From: a bacterium
GTDB taxonomy: Bacteria > Desulfobacterota > JAPLJL01
Direction: 5' to 3'
DNA: 64,000 bases
NCBI GenBank assembly: GCA_028713675.1
Contig: JAQTNV010000014.1
Location: 4,621-68,620, forward strand
Under the pieces are notes generated by a model that saw only the letters and a program-made list of their open reading frames with translations, was not told where the DNA came from and ran no database searches. Positions 53,830-62,388 of the stretch are shown here, one piece after another. Within the stretch, counting starts at the first letter, position 1. Each line of letters starts with the position of its first letter. The translations under genes and the position numbers were made by a program.

Positions 53830-55578
53830 CTATCTCCCGATAATCCGGAGTTCCACCCTCCGATTTTTCTCCCGCCCGACCGGGGTGGTGTTGCTGGCCA
53901 CCGGCCGCGACTTGCCGAATCCGAAGACCTGAACCCGGTCGGCGGTAATTCCCCGAGCCATGAGGAAAATCTTGATCCAGATTGATCGGTATTCCGAGAG
54001 TTCCTGATTGTATCGGGCCGGTCCTTCATCGTCGGTATGGCCTTCAACCCGGATTTTTATTCCGGGATTCTCCTGCATCACCTTTAAAACATCGTTAACC
54101 ACCGGAAGCGACTCGGGCAGGATTACGGCTTCGTTCAGCAGAAATTTAATCGGCTCGGCCAGTTCGATCTTATTTCCGGAAATCCAGGCCAGTCTTTTCG
54201 TCCCTGCCGGGGAAACGCTTTCCTCAGGCTGAACCGGAGGATTGACCGGGACCGCCGCCACATTCAAGGGTTTTCGAATCGCCCGCTTCCCTCCGGGAGG
54301 CGGGGGAACAACCGCCGGGGCCGACGACGGGGCAACCTTAGGGGCAGGAGGAGCCGGAGCCGCCGCCACTTCCGGCGCGGGTGCCGCCGGGGCCGGGGCA
54401 ACCTCAGGAGCAGGAGGAGCCGGGGCCGGAGCAGGGGCTGCTTCCGGAACCACGGGGACAACCACTGGAACCGGCGGGGCCGCCGCCACTTCCGGCGCGG
54501 GCACCGGGGCCGGAGCAGGCTCAGGAGCGGGAGCCGGGGGCGCCGCCGCCACTTCCGGCGCGGGTGCTGCCGGGGCCGGGGCAGCTTCAGGAGCAGGAGG
54601 AGCTGGGGCCGGAGCAGGAGCAGCTTCCGGAGCCACTGGAACAACCACTGGGACCGGAGGAGCCGCCGCCACTTCCGGCGCGGGCACCGGGGCCGGAGCA
54701 GGCGCGGGCGGAGCCGGGGCCGGCGCAGCTTCAGGAGCAGGAGGAAGAGCGGCAATTTCCGGGGCCATTGGAGGCGCCATCATTTCCGGGATGGTTTCAG
54801 GAACCGTCACCGGAGCCGCCGTTGGAGCGGGCGGAGCCGCAGCTACCGGCGGAGGCAATGCCGCTTCCGGAGCCGCCATCTCTCCCCCGGGCATCGGAAC
54901 CGGCTCCTGGGGCATTCCGGCTTCCCCTAAAGGAGGGATTTCCGCCAGTGCCAGCTGATCACCTTCGCTGGGAAGGGGCGGGAGTTCGGAAATCTCAGGC
55001 TGAGCCATTCCCCCCGCTTCCGATCCCGGAGCCGATTCAAGGGGCGGGATCCCCGCCCCGGATTCGGTCAGCGGCGGAACCTCGGCAACCGCATCTCCCG
55101 ACTGGGCCGGGGGCGCGGCGGCCGGGGCCGGAGCAGTGTCTTCCTGATGAGTAATAGAAACATGAAGAGCGTTTCCATCCTTCTGAATCTGGTATTTCAA
55201 TTTTTTGGTCAGAACAATCTCAATCCGCCCCAGATTGTCGTTTTCTTCACCAAGCTGGGTGACTTTAATGTCTTTGACAAAAGCATTGTTGACTGAAATA
55301 GACTTTTTGACATCCTTTAAGTTGGCTTTGGATAAGTCAATCATGACCCGGAAGGGGTCTTCCAACCGATAATCAGTATAAGTAGGGTTGCTTTTGGTTT
55401 TTATCGTAATATCCGTGGAATCTTTGGCGGATTTGGCATCAATGCTCAGGACCTGGTTCAATCCTGCATCTTTGGCATTAACGTTGTCGGGCAGTAAACC
55501 CAAAAGCAGGAAAAGCAAGCTTGAGATAAAGATAAGTATGGGAATAAAGTTAAATCCATTTCCAAATCTCTTTCTCAT
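53830..55578 (-). CDS. AMIN-domain, Pro/Ala-rich linker, OmpA-domain protein
   Basis: The 582-residue protein starts at ATG 55578 after GGGGGAA. The signal peptide is FISSLLFLLLGLLPDNVNA. An AMIN domain (about residues 40-140: YRLEDPFRVMIDLSKANL) should bind peptidoglycan or pili-linked partners. About 290 residues of Pro/Ala repeats follow (APEVAAAPPAP), including two copies of a 61-residue unit. The end is an OmpA-like peptidoglycan-binding domain (RVEGHTDDEGPARYNQELSE, REKNRRVELRIIG). It probably ties cell wall to an envelope machine such as a pilus secretin; that partner is not in the window. Confidence 0.9.
   Translation of the reverse strand: MRKRFGNGFNFIPILIFISSLLFLLLGLLPDNVNAKDAGLNQVLSIDAKSAKDSTDITIKTKSNPTYTDYRLEDPFRVMIDLSKANLKDVKKSISVNNAFVKDIKVTQLGEENDNLGRIEIVLTKKLKYQIQKDGNALHVSITHQEDTAPAPAAAPPAQSGDAVAEVPPLTESGAGIPPLESAPGSEAGGMAQPEISELPPLPSEGDQLALAEIPPLGEAGMPQEPVPMPGGEMAAPEAALPPPVAAAPPAPTAAPVTVPETIPEMMAPPMAPEIAALPPAPEAAPAPAPPAPAPAPVPAPEVAAAPPVPVVVPVAPEAAPAPAPAPPAPEAAPAPAAPAPEVAAAPPAPAPEPAPAPVPAPEVAAAPPVPVVVPVVPEAAPAPAPAPPAPEVAPAPAAPAPEVAAAPAPPAPKVAPSSAPAVVPPPPGGKRAIRKPLNVAAVPVNPPVQPEESVSPAGTKRLAWISGNKIELAEPIKFLLNEAVILPESLPVVNDVLKVMQENPGIKIRVEGHTDDEGPARYNQELSEYRSIWIKIFLMARGITADRVQVFGFGKSRPVASNTTPVGREKNRRVELRIIGR
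54359..54735. repeat. 183-base higher-order tandem repeat in the Pro/Ala linker
   Basis: The word cgccgccacttccggcgcgg occurs at 54361, 54481, 54544 and 54664. Spacings of 120, 63 and 120 bases show a 183-base (61-codon) unit present twice. Such repeats can change copy number by slippage or recombination without shifting frame. Confidence 0.8.
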
Positions 55579-55695
55579 GATTTCCCCCTGCACTAGAATT
55601 TATTAATGAAAAACACCATAAGTTAGCGTAATCTTTTAAATAATGTATCAAAGCGAAATAAAATGTCAACAAAAACCCTCATTTACAAAATTAGA

Positions 55696-55811
55696 AGCGA
55701 GAAAGGTTGGGCAGGCGGGAAAGGCGAGAAAGGTTTTTTAATATTTTTTACTTGTCCCACTTTTCCCGCATTTCTCGTTTATCCTGAGCGTAGCCGAAGG
55801 GCTTTTCTCGC
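55696..55811. repeat. Second copy of the gcgagaaa element, carrying an insert
   Basis: The outer sequence matches 26626-26725. About 20 bases, tcctgagcgtagccgaaggg (55781-55800), lie between cccgcatttctcgttt and cttttctcgc where the other copy is continuous. Confidence 0.75.
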
Positions 55812-55820
55812 ATGAATTTT

Positions 55821-56558
55821 TTAATAATCCACCCTCCAGAGAAACAAACCGCGGGCGGGAATATTGGGGCCGGCCTTTTTCCTGTCCCTCGATTCCAGAA
55901 TCGTTTTTACCTGTTCCGGCCGGAACCGGCCTTTTCCGACTTCAATCAGAGTACCCACCATGTTCCGGACCATGTATTTTAAGAACCCCCCGGCGGTAAC
56001 CTCAAAGACCAACAGGTTTTCCTTAATCCGGATCCTGAAATTTTCCAACGACCTGACACTGGTCTTGGCATTGCAATCCGAAGCCCGGAAAGCGGAAAAA
56101 TCATGCCGCCCCACCAAAAATTGCGCAGCTTCAGTCATCGCCGGGACATCAAGTTTACAGACCAGATGCCAGGAATAGCGAAAGATCCAGGGGGAAGGTT
56201 CCTGTCGCCGGAAAACAAAATACCGGTAGGTCTTGCTCTTGGCCGCGCCCAGGGAATTAAAATCGGGAGCAACCGGGTCCAGGGCCAGAACCCGGATCGC
56301 CCGGGGGAGCAGGGCGTTCATGGCCTTTTTCAATTTTTCCGGCGGGATGGGGTTTCCGGTATGAAAATTGGCGACCTGCCCCCAGGCATGTACCCCCGCG
56401 TCTGTACGGCCCGCGCCGACCAGCTGAACGGGATGACCGACCACCCGCCGCAAGGTTTCCTGGACGACTTCCTGGATGGTGATTACGTTCGGTTGGAACT
56501 GCCAGCCGTGATAATCGGTCCCGTCGTATTGAAGGGTAAAGCGGATATTGTGCGGCAA
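55821..56558 (-). CDS. truA: tRNA pseudouridine(38-40) synthase
   Basis: The 245-residue protein has FTLQYDGTDYHGWQFQPN and VGAGRTDAGVHAWGQVANF with the catalytic aspartate in GRTDAGVHA. SKTYRYFVF and FLKYMVRNMVGTLIEVGKG are typical of TruA, which isomerises uridines 38-40 of the tRNA anticodon arm. Length is normal for the family. The gap upstream, 56559-56784, holds word tracts (acggtagacggtagacggg, gccctatgccctatgctc) and no gene. Confidence 0.96.
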   Translation of the reverse strand: MPHNIRFTLQYDGTDYHGWQFQPNVITIQEVVQETLRRVVGHPVQLVGAGRTDAGVHAWGQVANFHTGNPIPPEKLKKAMNALLPRAIRVLALDPVAPDFNSLGAAKSKTYRYFVFRRQEPSPWIFRYSWHLVCKLDVPAMTEAAQFLVGRHDFSAFRASDCNAKTSVRSLENFRIRIKENLLVFEVTAGGFLKYMVRNMVGTLIEVGKGRFRPEQVKTILESRDRKKAGPNIPARGLFLWRVDY

Positions 56559-56639
56559 CTTCTTTAATACTCGTAACTATTCAGGTTGTTAGGTTCAAGG
56601 TTCCCATTCGCAGAGCTCAGGGCAAGCAACGTTTAAGGT

Positions 56640-56770
56640 TTCGGAACTTCAGAAAATATAAAAACGGTAGACGGTAGACGGGAAAAGAATAAAACATTAT
56701 TAACTATTGTCTTGTGTCTAACGCTTTGCCCTATGCCCTATGCTCTATGCGTTATTAACCCTGAACGGTG
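56640..56770. repeat. Word tracts (acggtagacgg; ctttgccctatgccctatgc)
   Basis: Two degenerate tracts lie between truA and the OMP gene. The second is the same type that encodes hydrophobic leaders at about 8505-8540, 15915-15952 and 61464-61500. Confidence 0.5.
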
Positions 56771-56784
56771 AACCTAAGCAGTTA

Positions 56785-57507
56785 CTAATACTCAAACATG
56801 ATTCCACCGAACCAGGTCTCGGTGGAAAAATCAAAATCTTGCTTTTTATTAAAGTCGTTGACGTGGGAATAACGATATTCAAAAATCAGGTAGGTGTTAT
56901 TGATTCCCCAATCCAGATCCAGGTTGACCCCGCTTTCCGGGCTGAGCCAGTCAAGGAGAAAAGCTCCCCCAAAAGCAAAATGATACCCGGTGCGGTACCC
57001 GGAAATGGTGGTATTTCCTTCTTTCCGCTCGCGAAAAGCATAGAGATCCAGACCCGCCCGTCCGTACGGAACCAGGAACTGGTTTTTAAAATAAGCGAGC
57101 CGATAGGTCAGATTCAGGCCGACCGGCGCGATCTGGAATTCGGTGGTTTCCGCGGAGGCCCGGGGAGGATGGGTGCCCTGCAGGCTTTTCCCGCTGGCCT
57201 GGATCCATCCCGCTTCTCCTCCGATGGCGAGAATGCCGTATTTCTGGAGGATTTCCCTTTCCCATTCCGCCCCGAAAGATAGAGAATTGCCGCCCCCATA
57301 AACATCCCGCCAGGTAACGTTAGCTGTAGGACCGTTGGCTTCGACATTATCCGGCCGGAACGGCCCGAACCGCAGAGAAAAAGAAGCCGTTTTCTTGGAC
57401 TCAGCCTGCGCGGAGGTAAAAGGCCAGAAAATCCCGATTCCGGACAGGATGAAAATAGTCAGAAGCAAAGAGCAAGAAATACCCGGATGATTCCGCCGTG
57501 GTTTCAT
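56785..57507 (-). CDS. Outer-membrane beta-barrel protein (MXAN_2562-like)
   Basis: The 240-residue protein starts at ATG 57507, two bases after the stop of the CFI-box gene; the frame extends further but overlaps that gene. The signal peptide is LLLTIFILSGIGIFWPFTSAQA. The mature part alternates residues as in a barrel of about eight strands (TASFSLRFGPFRPDN, YGILAIGGEAGWIQ, VNLDLDWGINN) and ends in aromatic FEY, as OMPs recognised by BamA do. It resembles the MXAN_2562 barrel family found in Deltaproteobacteria; I place it there with moderate certainty. Coupling to the CFI-box gene suggests a joint role. Confidence 0.75.
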   Translation of the reverse strand: MKPRRNHPGISCSLLLTIFILSGIGIFWPFTSAQAESKKTASFSLRFGPFRPDNVEANGPTANVTWRDVYGGGNSLSFGAEWEREILQKYGILAIGGEAGWIQASGKSLQGTHPPRASAETTEFQIAPVGLNLTYRLAYFKNQFLVPYGRAGLDLYAFRERKEGNTTISGYRTGYHFAFGGAFLLDWLSPESGVNLDLDWGINNTYLIFEYRYSHVNDFNKKQDFDFSTETWFGGIMFEY

Positions 57508-57509
57508 TT

Positions 57510-58571
57510 TTATTCGGTTTCCGATTTTTCCCGGCCGGAATCCCCGGGAGGAGTAATCAGCCGCGCCGCCCATACTACCGGGCCTAAAAGGCTTCGCGTC
57601 ATCGATTTGAGCATTGGAGACCGCGCCAGGATCCGCGCCACGGGCGGACTGGCCTGATAATAACGGTGAACCCAAAACCGGCCCAGCCGGTTCGGCAATA
57701 AAACCCGGTCGCGGAAGCTTCTCAGCTTTTGAACCTGGGGATCGTTCTCTCCCCCGAAGGCGGCGGTGGCGATAAAGCAACCGCCCTTCTCGCTGGAAAT
57801 ATCCCCGAGGGCATAGGTCTGCAGGGGAGTCCCGCTGCCTTCGTCGGAGTAAGCGCTCTTGGCTGCCTGGGTGTCAACGGTCTCGACCGCGACGTAATAA
57901 GTAATTCCATTTTCCAACCCGCTCAGAACGTAACTGCTGACATTGCCCGCGTTAATCGGCGATTCCTTGGTGCCGCCGCCGTTGTAATAGCTCGAGAAGG
58001 CCGAATCGAAGCGGGAAATCGTTCCGTAATAAACATTGTAATGATCAACGTTGCTGTCGGGGGAGGAGGTCCAGTTCAACATTAATCTGGTATCTCCCGC
58101 TTCCACCGTCAGGTTGGTGGGAGCCTGGGGGGGATTGTATAAAGTCACGGTTTGCGCGGTGAAATTGCTGTCGGTGGCGTCTGAGCTGCTGGTAACGATC
58201 ACAAAAATCGTATAGGTGTCGTTGACGTCGCCGATCTGGTTCGCGGTCAGGGTGGTGGAAACTTGAACGTCCACGGTGACCGTTCCGGTTTGCAGGAGAG
58301 TCCCGCTGCCGGAGGTCCCGTTTCCACCCAATTCAATCCGGTAATCTCCGGAAGTGAAGCTGCTGTCTGAACTGGTGGCCTTCCAGGTAAGGGAAACCTG
58401 TTGCGAACTGGTGATTATAGCCGTGGTGGGGTTTACTTCCAGGATTGAAACCGACAGGGAGGCCCAGGCGAGATTAGGAAACAGGGCCAAAAACAACCCC
58501 AAACATAAAACTGGAATGATACTTTTTCTTCCTCTGCAGCTCGACATTTCCGCGATTTCCTTGCCGGTCAT
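57510..58571 (-). CDS. Secreted fibronectin-type protein with CFI-box C-terminal domain
   Basis: The protein has about 353 residues. Signal peptide: IIPVLCLGLFLALFPNLAWA. ATG 58547 (MSSCRGRK) is an alternative start; the frame is open to TTG 58598. Residues 40-145 form an Ig-like beta-sandwich. A fibronectin type III domain follows (APTNLTVEAGDTRLMLNWTS, YYVAVETVD). The end, GGCFIATAAFGG, then LRSFRDRVLLPNRLGR and HRYYQASPPVARILARSP, is the CFI-box C-terminal domain, whose function is unknown but which occurs on many exported proteins in Deltaproteobacteria and Nitrospirae. It is followed directly by the beta-barrel gene. Confidence 0.88.
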   Translation of the reverse strand: MTGKEIAEMSSCRGRKSIIPVLCLGLFLALFPNLAWASLSVSILEVNPTTAIITSSQQVSLTWKATSSDSSFTSGDYRIELGGNGTSGSGTLLQTGTVTVDVQVSTTLTANQIGDVNDTYTIFVIVTSSSDATDSNFTAQTVTLYNPPQAPTNLTVEAGDTRLMLNWTSSPDSNVDHYNVYYGTISRFDSAFSSYYNGGGTKESPINAGNVSSYVLSGLENGITYYVAVETVDTQAAKSAYSDEGSGTPLQTYALGDISSEKGGCFIATAAFGGENDPQVQKLRSFRDRVLLPNRLGRFWVHRYYQASPPVARILARSPMLKSMTRSLLGPVVWAARLITPPGDSGREKSETE

Positions 58572-58868
58572 TATCCGTCCCTTCAGCTTCCTTGTCAAAC
58601 CCGGTTCCGCTCCTTCCGGCGCGCTTTCCGGTTGGTAAACCGCGCTATTTTCCTCGGAAACTCCTTGTCAAACCTCCGGCATTCTCATTAGAATTGACTG
58701 CGAAACATGGGAATAGTTCAAAATAATAAGGGTTCAAGGGGCCTAGGAGTCTAGCAGTCAAGTGAAAAAAATCCGATTTGGCAATAAATTTTGTCTATTT
58801 ATATAGATTTGTTTTTGAAGTATTAATAATATTTGCTTCTGAACGCTAGAACCCTTGAACCCTGATTT

Positions 58869-59657
58869 ATGGACAAGCTGCTTTTATTTTTAGGGAAAAA
58901 AATCGTCCGCCTGGTTAATTACCTGGTGGAACTTTCCACCCTCTGGTCTTCTTCGCTTTCCGCCTTTTTCTTGAGCCCGAGACCGGAAAGACGGTTTTCC
59001 TTTCAAATCATGCTGCGCCAGATTCTGTTCACCGGCATCGAAGCCCTGCCCACGATCGGCACCATCGCCCTTTTCCTGGGGGTGGTGGTAATCATCCAAA
59101 GCCTGACCCAGCTCCCCCGGTTCGGAGGGGAGGAATACATGGGGAAAATCCTGGTCCTGGTGATCCTGCGCGAGCTGGGACCGCTGATGACCGCTTTTCT
59201 CGTAATCGGACGCTCGGGAACGGCCATCTCCACGGAAATCGGAAACATGATCGTCGCCCATGAAATCGAAGCCCTGAAGGTCATGGGCGTCGACACCCGC
59301 CTGTTCATCGTCGCCCCCCGGATCCTGGGAGTGACCACCGCCGTCATCTGTCTTTCCCTCTATTTCGACCTGATCGCCTTCCTGGGCGGATTCATTGTCG
59401 CCAAGCTCATCCTGATCACCTCTTTTTCCTCCTTCGCCCGCATCCTTTTCACCGCAATCACCGGAACCGACCTGATCATTTCCCTGTTAAAAGCCTTGTT
59501 GTTCGGAAACCTGATCGCCCTGGTCTGCGTCTACCAGGGCTTCTCCGTGCGCATCTCTTCCACCGAGGTGCCCCAGGCCACCACCCGGGCCATGGTTCAG
59601 ACCCTGTTCCTGGTCTTTCTGGCCAACAGTCTTCTCACTTTGCTTTTTTACCTGTAA
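58869..59657 (+). CDS. mlaE: Second MlaE-type lipid transport permease
   Basis: The 262-residue permease has LVILRELGPLMTAFLVIGRS, STEIGNMIVAHEIEALKVMG and IVAPRILGVTTAVICL, the MlaE pattern, with five to six helices. It starts at ATG 58869 and is the first gene of a rightward mlaE-F-D set. The two loci in the window are diverged paralogues. The upstream gap, 58599-58868, is AT-rich near the gene and holds no clear feature. Confidence 0.92.
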   Translation: MDKLLLFLGKKIVRLVNYLVELSTLWSSSLSAFFLSPRPERRFSFQIMLRQILFTGIEALPTIGTIALFLGVVVIIQSLTQLPRFGGEEYMGKILVLVILRELGPLMTAFLVIGRSGTAISTEIGNMIVAHEIEALKVMGVDTRLFIVAPRILGVTTAVICLSLYFDLIAFLGGFIVAKLILITSFSSFARILFTAITGTDLIISLLKALLFGNLIALVCVYQGFSVRISSTEVPQATTRAMVQTLFLVFLANSLLTLLFYL

Positions 59658-59666
59658 AATTTTTAT

Positions 59667-60389
59667 ATGGATCCGAACATCCAAATCCAGAATCTGAGCT
59701 TCGGTTACCCGGGTAAAAAAATCTTTGACTCCCTGACCTTCACCGCCGAGAAAGGCCATTCCCTGGTCATTCTGGGCGCCAGCGGCTCGGGTAAAACCAC
59801 TTTGCTCAAACTGGCCGCCGGGATCATTTTCCCCGCGTCCGGCCAGGTCCGGATCAACGGGATCGACCTCGGCCAATCCGCCTGGTCGCAGGCCCAAACC
59901 GTCTATCGGGAACTGGGCTTTCTCTTTCAGGACACGGCTTTGATCTCAAACATGAATATCTCCGACAATGTGGCCCTGCCCCTCCGTTATCACGGCCGGG
60001 GCTCTCCGGACGAGATCGCCCTCCGGGTGCAGGAATTCCTCCACCGGTTCGGCCTCGAAAATTATGCGGAAAGCCTCCCGGCCCAGATCTCGATCGGCCT
60101 GAAAAAACGGGCGGCCCTGGCCCGGGCCCTGATCAATCAGCCCCGGCTTCTTTTTCTGGACGATCCCCTGGCCGAGGCGGACCATCGTTTCCAGGAGATG
60201 ATCGTCCAGATCGCCCGGGCGCAGAAGTCGCAGGGCACCCTTTCCCTGACCACCACCTCCAACTTCTCCGACGCCGTCCGCCTGGCCGATCACATCATCC
60301 TCATTCAACAGGGTAAAATCCTTAAAACCGGGAGCCCGGCCGAAGTCGAAACCGCCGCGCTCCAGGCGCTGCAGGAAGGACAGATATGA
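59667..60389 (+). CDS. mlaF: Mla-type ABC ATPase with degenerate catalytic motifs
   Basis: The 240-residue ABC protein has an intact Walker A (GASGSGKTTLLKLAAG) and a Q-loop (LGFLFQDTALISN). The signature reads QISIGLKKRAALARAL instead of LSGGMRKR. Walker B reads LLFLDDPLAEAD, so the catalytic glutamate is aspartate. The H-loop reads TLSLTTTSNFSDAVRLADH, with no histidine. ATP binding looks likely but hydrolysis may be slow. It overlaps the mlaD gene by four bases (ATGA) and lies nine bases after mlaE. Confidence 0.9.
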   Translation: MDPNIQIQNLSFGYPGKKIFDSLTFTAEKGHSLVILGASGSGKTTLLKLAAGIIFPASGQVRINGIDLGQSAWSQAQTVYRELGFLFQDTALISNMNISDNVALPLRYHGRGSPDEIALRVQEFLHRFGLENYAESLPAQISIGLKKRAALARALINQPRLLFLDDPLAEADHRFQEMIVQIARAQKSQGTLSLTTTSNFSDAVRLADHIILIQQGKILKTGSPAEVETAALQALQEGQI

Positions 60390-61273
60390 AATTCAAATTC
60401 CGCCACCTGGAAAAGATCGTGGGAGCATTCATCATTATCTCCCTCCTGACCGTGCTCGTGGCCGTCATCGCCATCGGGCGCGCCCAGAACTGGTTTGAAA
60501 AAAACTTCTCCTACCGCACGATCTTCACCCAGGCGGCCGGGATCAATCCGGGATCGGCGGTGCAGATGATGGGAATCAACATCGGGGAGGTGACCGCGGT
60601 CAACCTCAATGCCGAGAACCAGATCGAGGTCAGTTTCAAGGTCAGGGAGAAATATCTCGAAAAGATCCGCTCCGACTCGGTCGCCCGGGTGGCCAGCGCC
60701 TCGCTCCTGGGAGGCAAGATCCTGGAGATCACCGTGGGGTCCCCTCTGCTCACCCCGGTAGCGCCGCTCTCCGTCCTGCCCTCCGAGGAAGGCGGAGGAA
60801 TCGCGGAGCTCCTCAAAAGCGGGCGGCTGGAATCCATCCTGGCCAAGGTGGATGGGATCATTTTTCACGTGCAGGAACTCAGCACCAGGCTGGTGGATTC
60901 CTCCGATCAGCTGAAAATCACCCTGACCAACCTGGCCGTGATCACCAACCGGCTCCGGGAGGGCAAGGGCAGCGCCGGCCGCCTGCTTTCCGAGAAAGAG
61001 GAAATTTACCAGGAGTTGTTGGGTTCGATCCAGAACACCCGCGAATCGCTGGAGAACCTGAAAGCCACCTCCGCCGAGATCCGGCGCGCTTCCCCGGAAG
61101 CCCGCCGGCTTCTCGAACAGGGGGAAACCAGCCTGATCGAAGCCCAACGAGTGATCCAGGCGGTACAGAAGCACTGGCTGCTGAGAGGAAATATTCCGTC
61201 GAATAAGACCCCGGCCCGGATCCAGCTGGACGCCCGCGAAGAAATGTATCCCCCCGGCGTGACCGAACAATAA
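60386..61273 (+). CDS. mlaD: Second MlaD/MCE-domain protein
   Basis: The 295-residue protein has one N-terminal helix (IVGAFIIISLLTVLVAVIAI) and an MCE domain (about 38-115: YRTIFTQAAGINPGSAVQMM, SASLLGGKILEIT). The rest is helical and probably coiled coil, without the beta-barrel-like end of the other MlaD in this window. It is the substrate-binding, periplasm-spanning part of the second lipid transport system. ATGA overlap with the ATPase gene shows coupling. Confidence 0.92.
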   Translation: MKFKFRHLEKIVGAFIIISLLTVLVAVIAIGRAQNWFEKNFSYRTIFTQAAGINPGSAVQMMGINIGEVTAVNLNAENQIEVSFKVREKYLEKIRSDSVARVASASLLGGKILEITVGSPLLTPVAPLSVLPSEEGGGIAELLKSGRLESILAKVDGIIFHVQELSTRLVDSSDQLKITLTNLAVITNRLREGKGSAGRLLSEKEEIYQELLGSIQNTRESLENLKATSAEIRRASPEARRLLEQGETSLIEAQRVIQAVQKHWLLRGNIPSNKTPARIQLDAREEMYPPGVTEQ

Positions 61274-61299
61274 ACCAAATGTGGATTGACGATTGACGA

Positions 61300-62388
61300 A
61301 TGAAAACAAAAGACGCTTTCAAAACTAAATCTCAGATTATCTCCTTCTCCCTGAGATTAAACCAATCATTGTTTCTTCCCCTTTTCCGTTCGATTTTTAC
61401 TCGTCATTTGTCAATCCTTCGACTTCGCTCAGGACAGGTTTGCAATCGTCAATTGTCTTGGCGCCTGGCCCTCTGCACCCTGCTCTTTGCCCCCTGCTTC
61501 TTTTCCATTTCCTGCTCCAGCCCCAAGCCCATCCCTCCCCAGCTGTTCCGGGCCCAGGAACTGTCAGAATTGGGGGTAAAGAGATACCAGGAATCCCGTT
61601 ACGACGATGCCTTCGCTTATCTTTCCCAATCCCTGGAAATCAACCGGGCGATCGCCAACCGGGCCGGGACGGCCCGGAACCTGGTCGGGATCGGGGTAAT
61701 CCTGATTAAAATCGGGAAATTCCCCGAGGCCATCCCCCTGCTCGAAGAGGCGGTCAGGATCCAGGAGGAAATCCCGGACCGGGAGGGAAAGTCAGAATCC
61801 CTCGGCGCCCTGGGCTTGGCCCGTTTCTACCGGGGGGAAAAAGCCCAAGCGCTGGAAAACCTGACTCAAGCCCTCTCCCTGGCCAAAGCTTCCCGGAACA
61901 AAATCGCGCAGGCTTCGATCTATAACAGCCTCGGCCTGATTCAACGCGAGGCCGGGCAATTAAGCCTGGCGCGGGATTACTATCAGAAGGCCCTTAAACT
62001 CAACCGCGGGCTCCCGGATCCCCTCTCCCAGGCCTCAAACCTGAACAACCTCGGTTCCCTTTCCCTGGAGGAAAAAAATTACCCGGACGCCCGGAAATAT
62101 TTTCTGGATGCCCTCAAGATCGATCAGCGGATCGAGAATCAACCGGGGATCGCCTCCGACTTGAACAGTCTCGGACGGCTGGAGGAAACCCAGGGCCGGC
62201 GGGAAGCCGCCCTGGACTATTACCAGCAGGCCCGGGCGGTAAATGAAAAACTGGGCATTGGTTATCGGATCCGGCAGGACCTGGAAAATCTCATCCGGGT
62301 CTATCAGGCTTTGGGACAATCCGAAAAAACTGAGGGCTTGAAGAAAGAAAGGGAACGGCTCCGGTCCGAGTTCAAAGACCTTCGATAA
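61300..62388 (+). CDS. TPR lipoprotein with repeat-derived N-terminus
   Basis: The 362-residue protein has at least six TPR units from about residue 85 (for example SESLGALGLARFYRGEKAQA and ASNLNNLGSLSLEEKNYPDA). The leader LALCTLLFAPCFFSISCSS ends in an unusual lipobox. DNA for residues 30-70 is made of known repeats of this window: cgtcatttgtcaat, ccttcgacttcgctcaggac, gcaatcgtcaattgtc and ccctctgcaccctgc. The ATG itself lies in a gattgacgattgacgaatg tract, so the true start may be later. It follows the mla set by 27 bases and could be part of it. Confidence 0.82.
   Translation: MKTKDAFKTKSQIISFSLRLNQSLFLPLFRSIFTRHLSILRLRSGQVCNRQLSWRLALCTLLFAPCFFSISCSSPKPIPPQLFRAQELSELGVKRYQESRYDDAFAYLSQSLEINRAIANRAGTARNLVGIGVILIKIGKFPEAIPLLEEAVRIQEEIPDREGKSESLGALGLARFYRGEKAQALENLTQALSLAKASRNKIAQASIYNSLGLIQREAGQLSLARDYYQKALKLNRGLPDPLSQASNLNNLGSLSLEEKNYPDARKYFLDALKIDQRIENQPGIASDLNSLGRLEETQGRREAALDYYQQARAVNEKLGIGYRIRQDLENLIRVYQALGQSEKTEGLKKERERLRSEFKDLR

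Noticed and set aside
54242-54958. Glycine/alanine-rich + strand frame opposite the Pro/Ala linker
   Set aside because: Artefact of the antisense of Pro/Ala repeats; no start context or signal.
57510-57780. N-terminal extension of the beta-barrel OMP frame into the CFI-box gene
   Set aside because: The extension is Arg/Pro-rich, and ATG 57507 gives a normal signal peptide immediately after the CFI-box stop.
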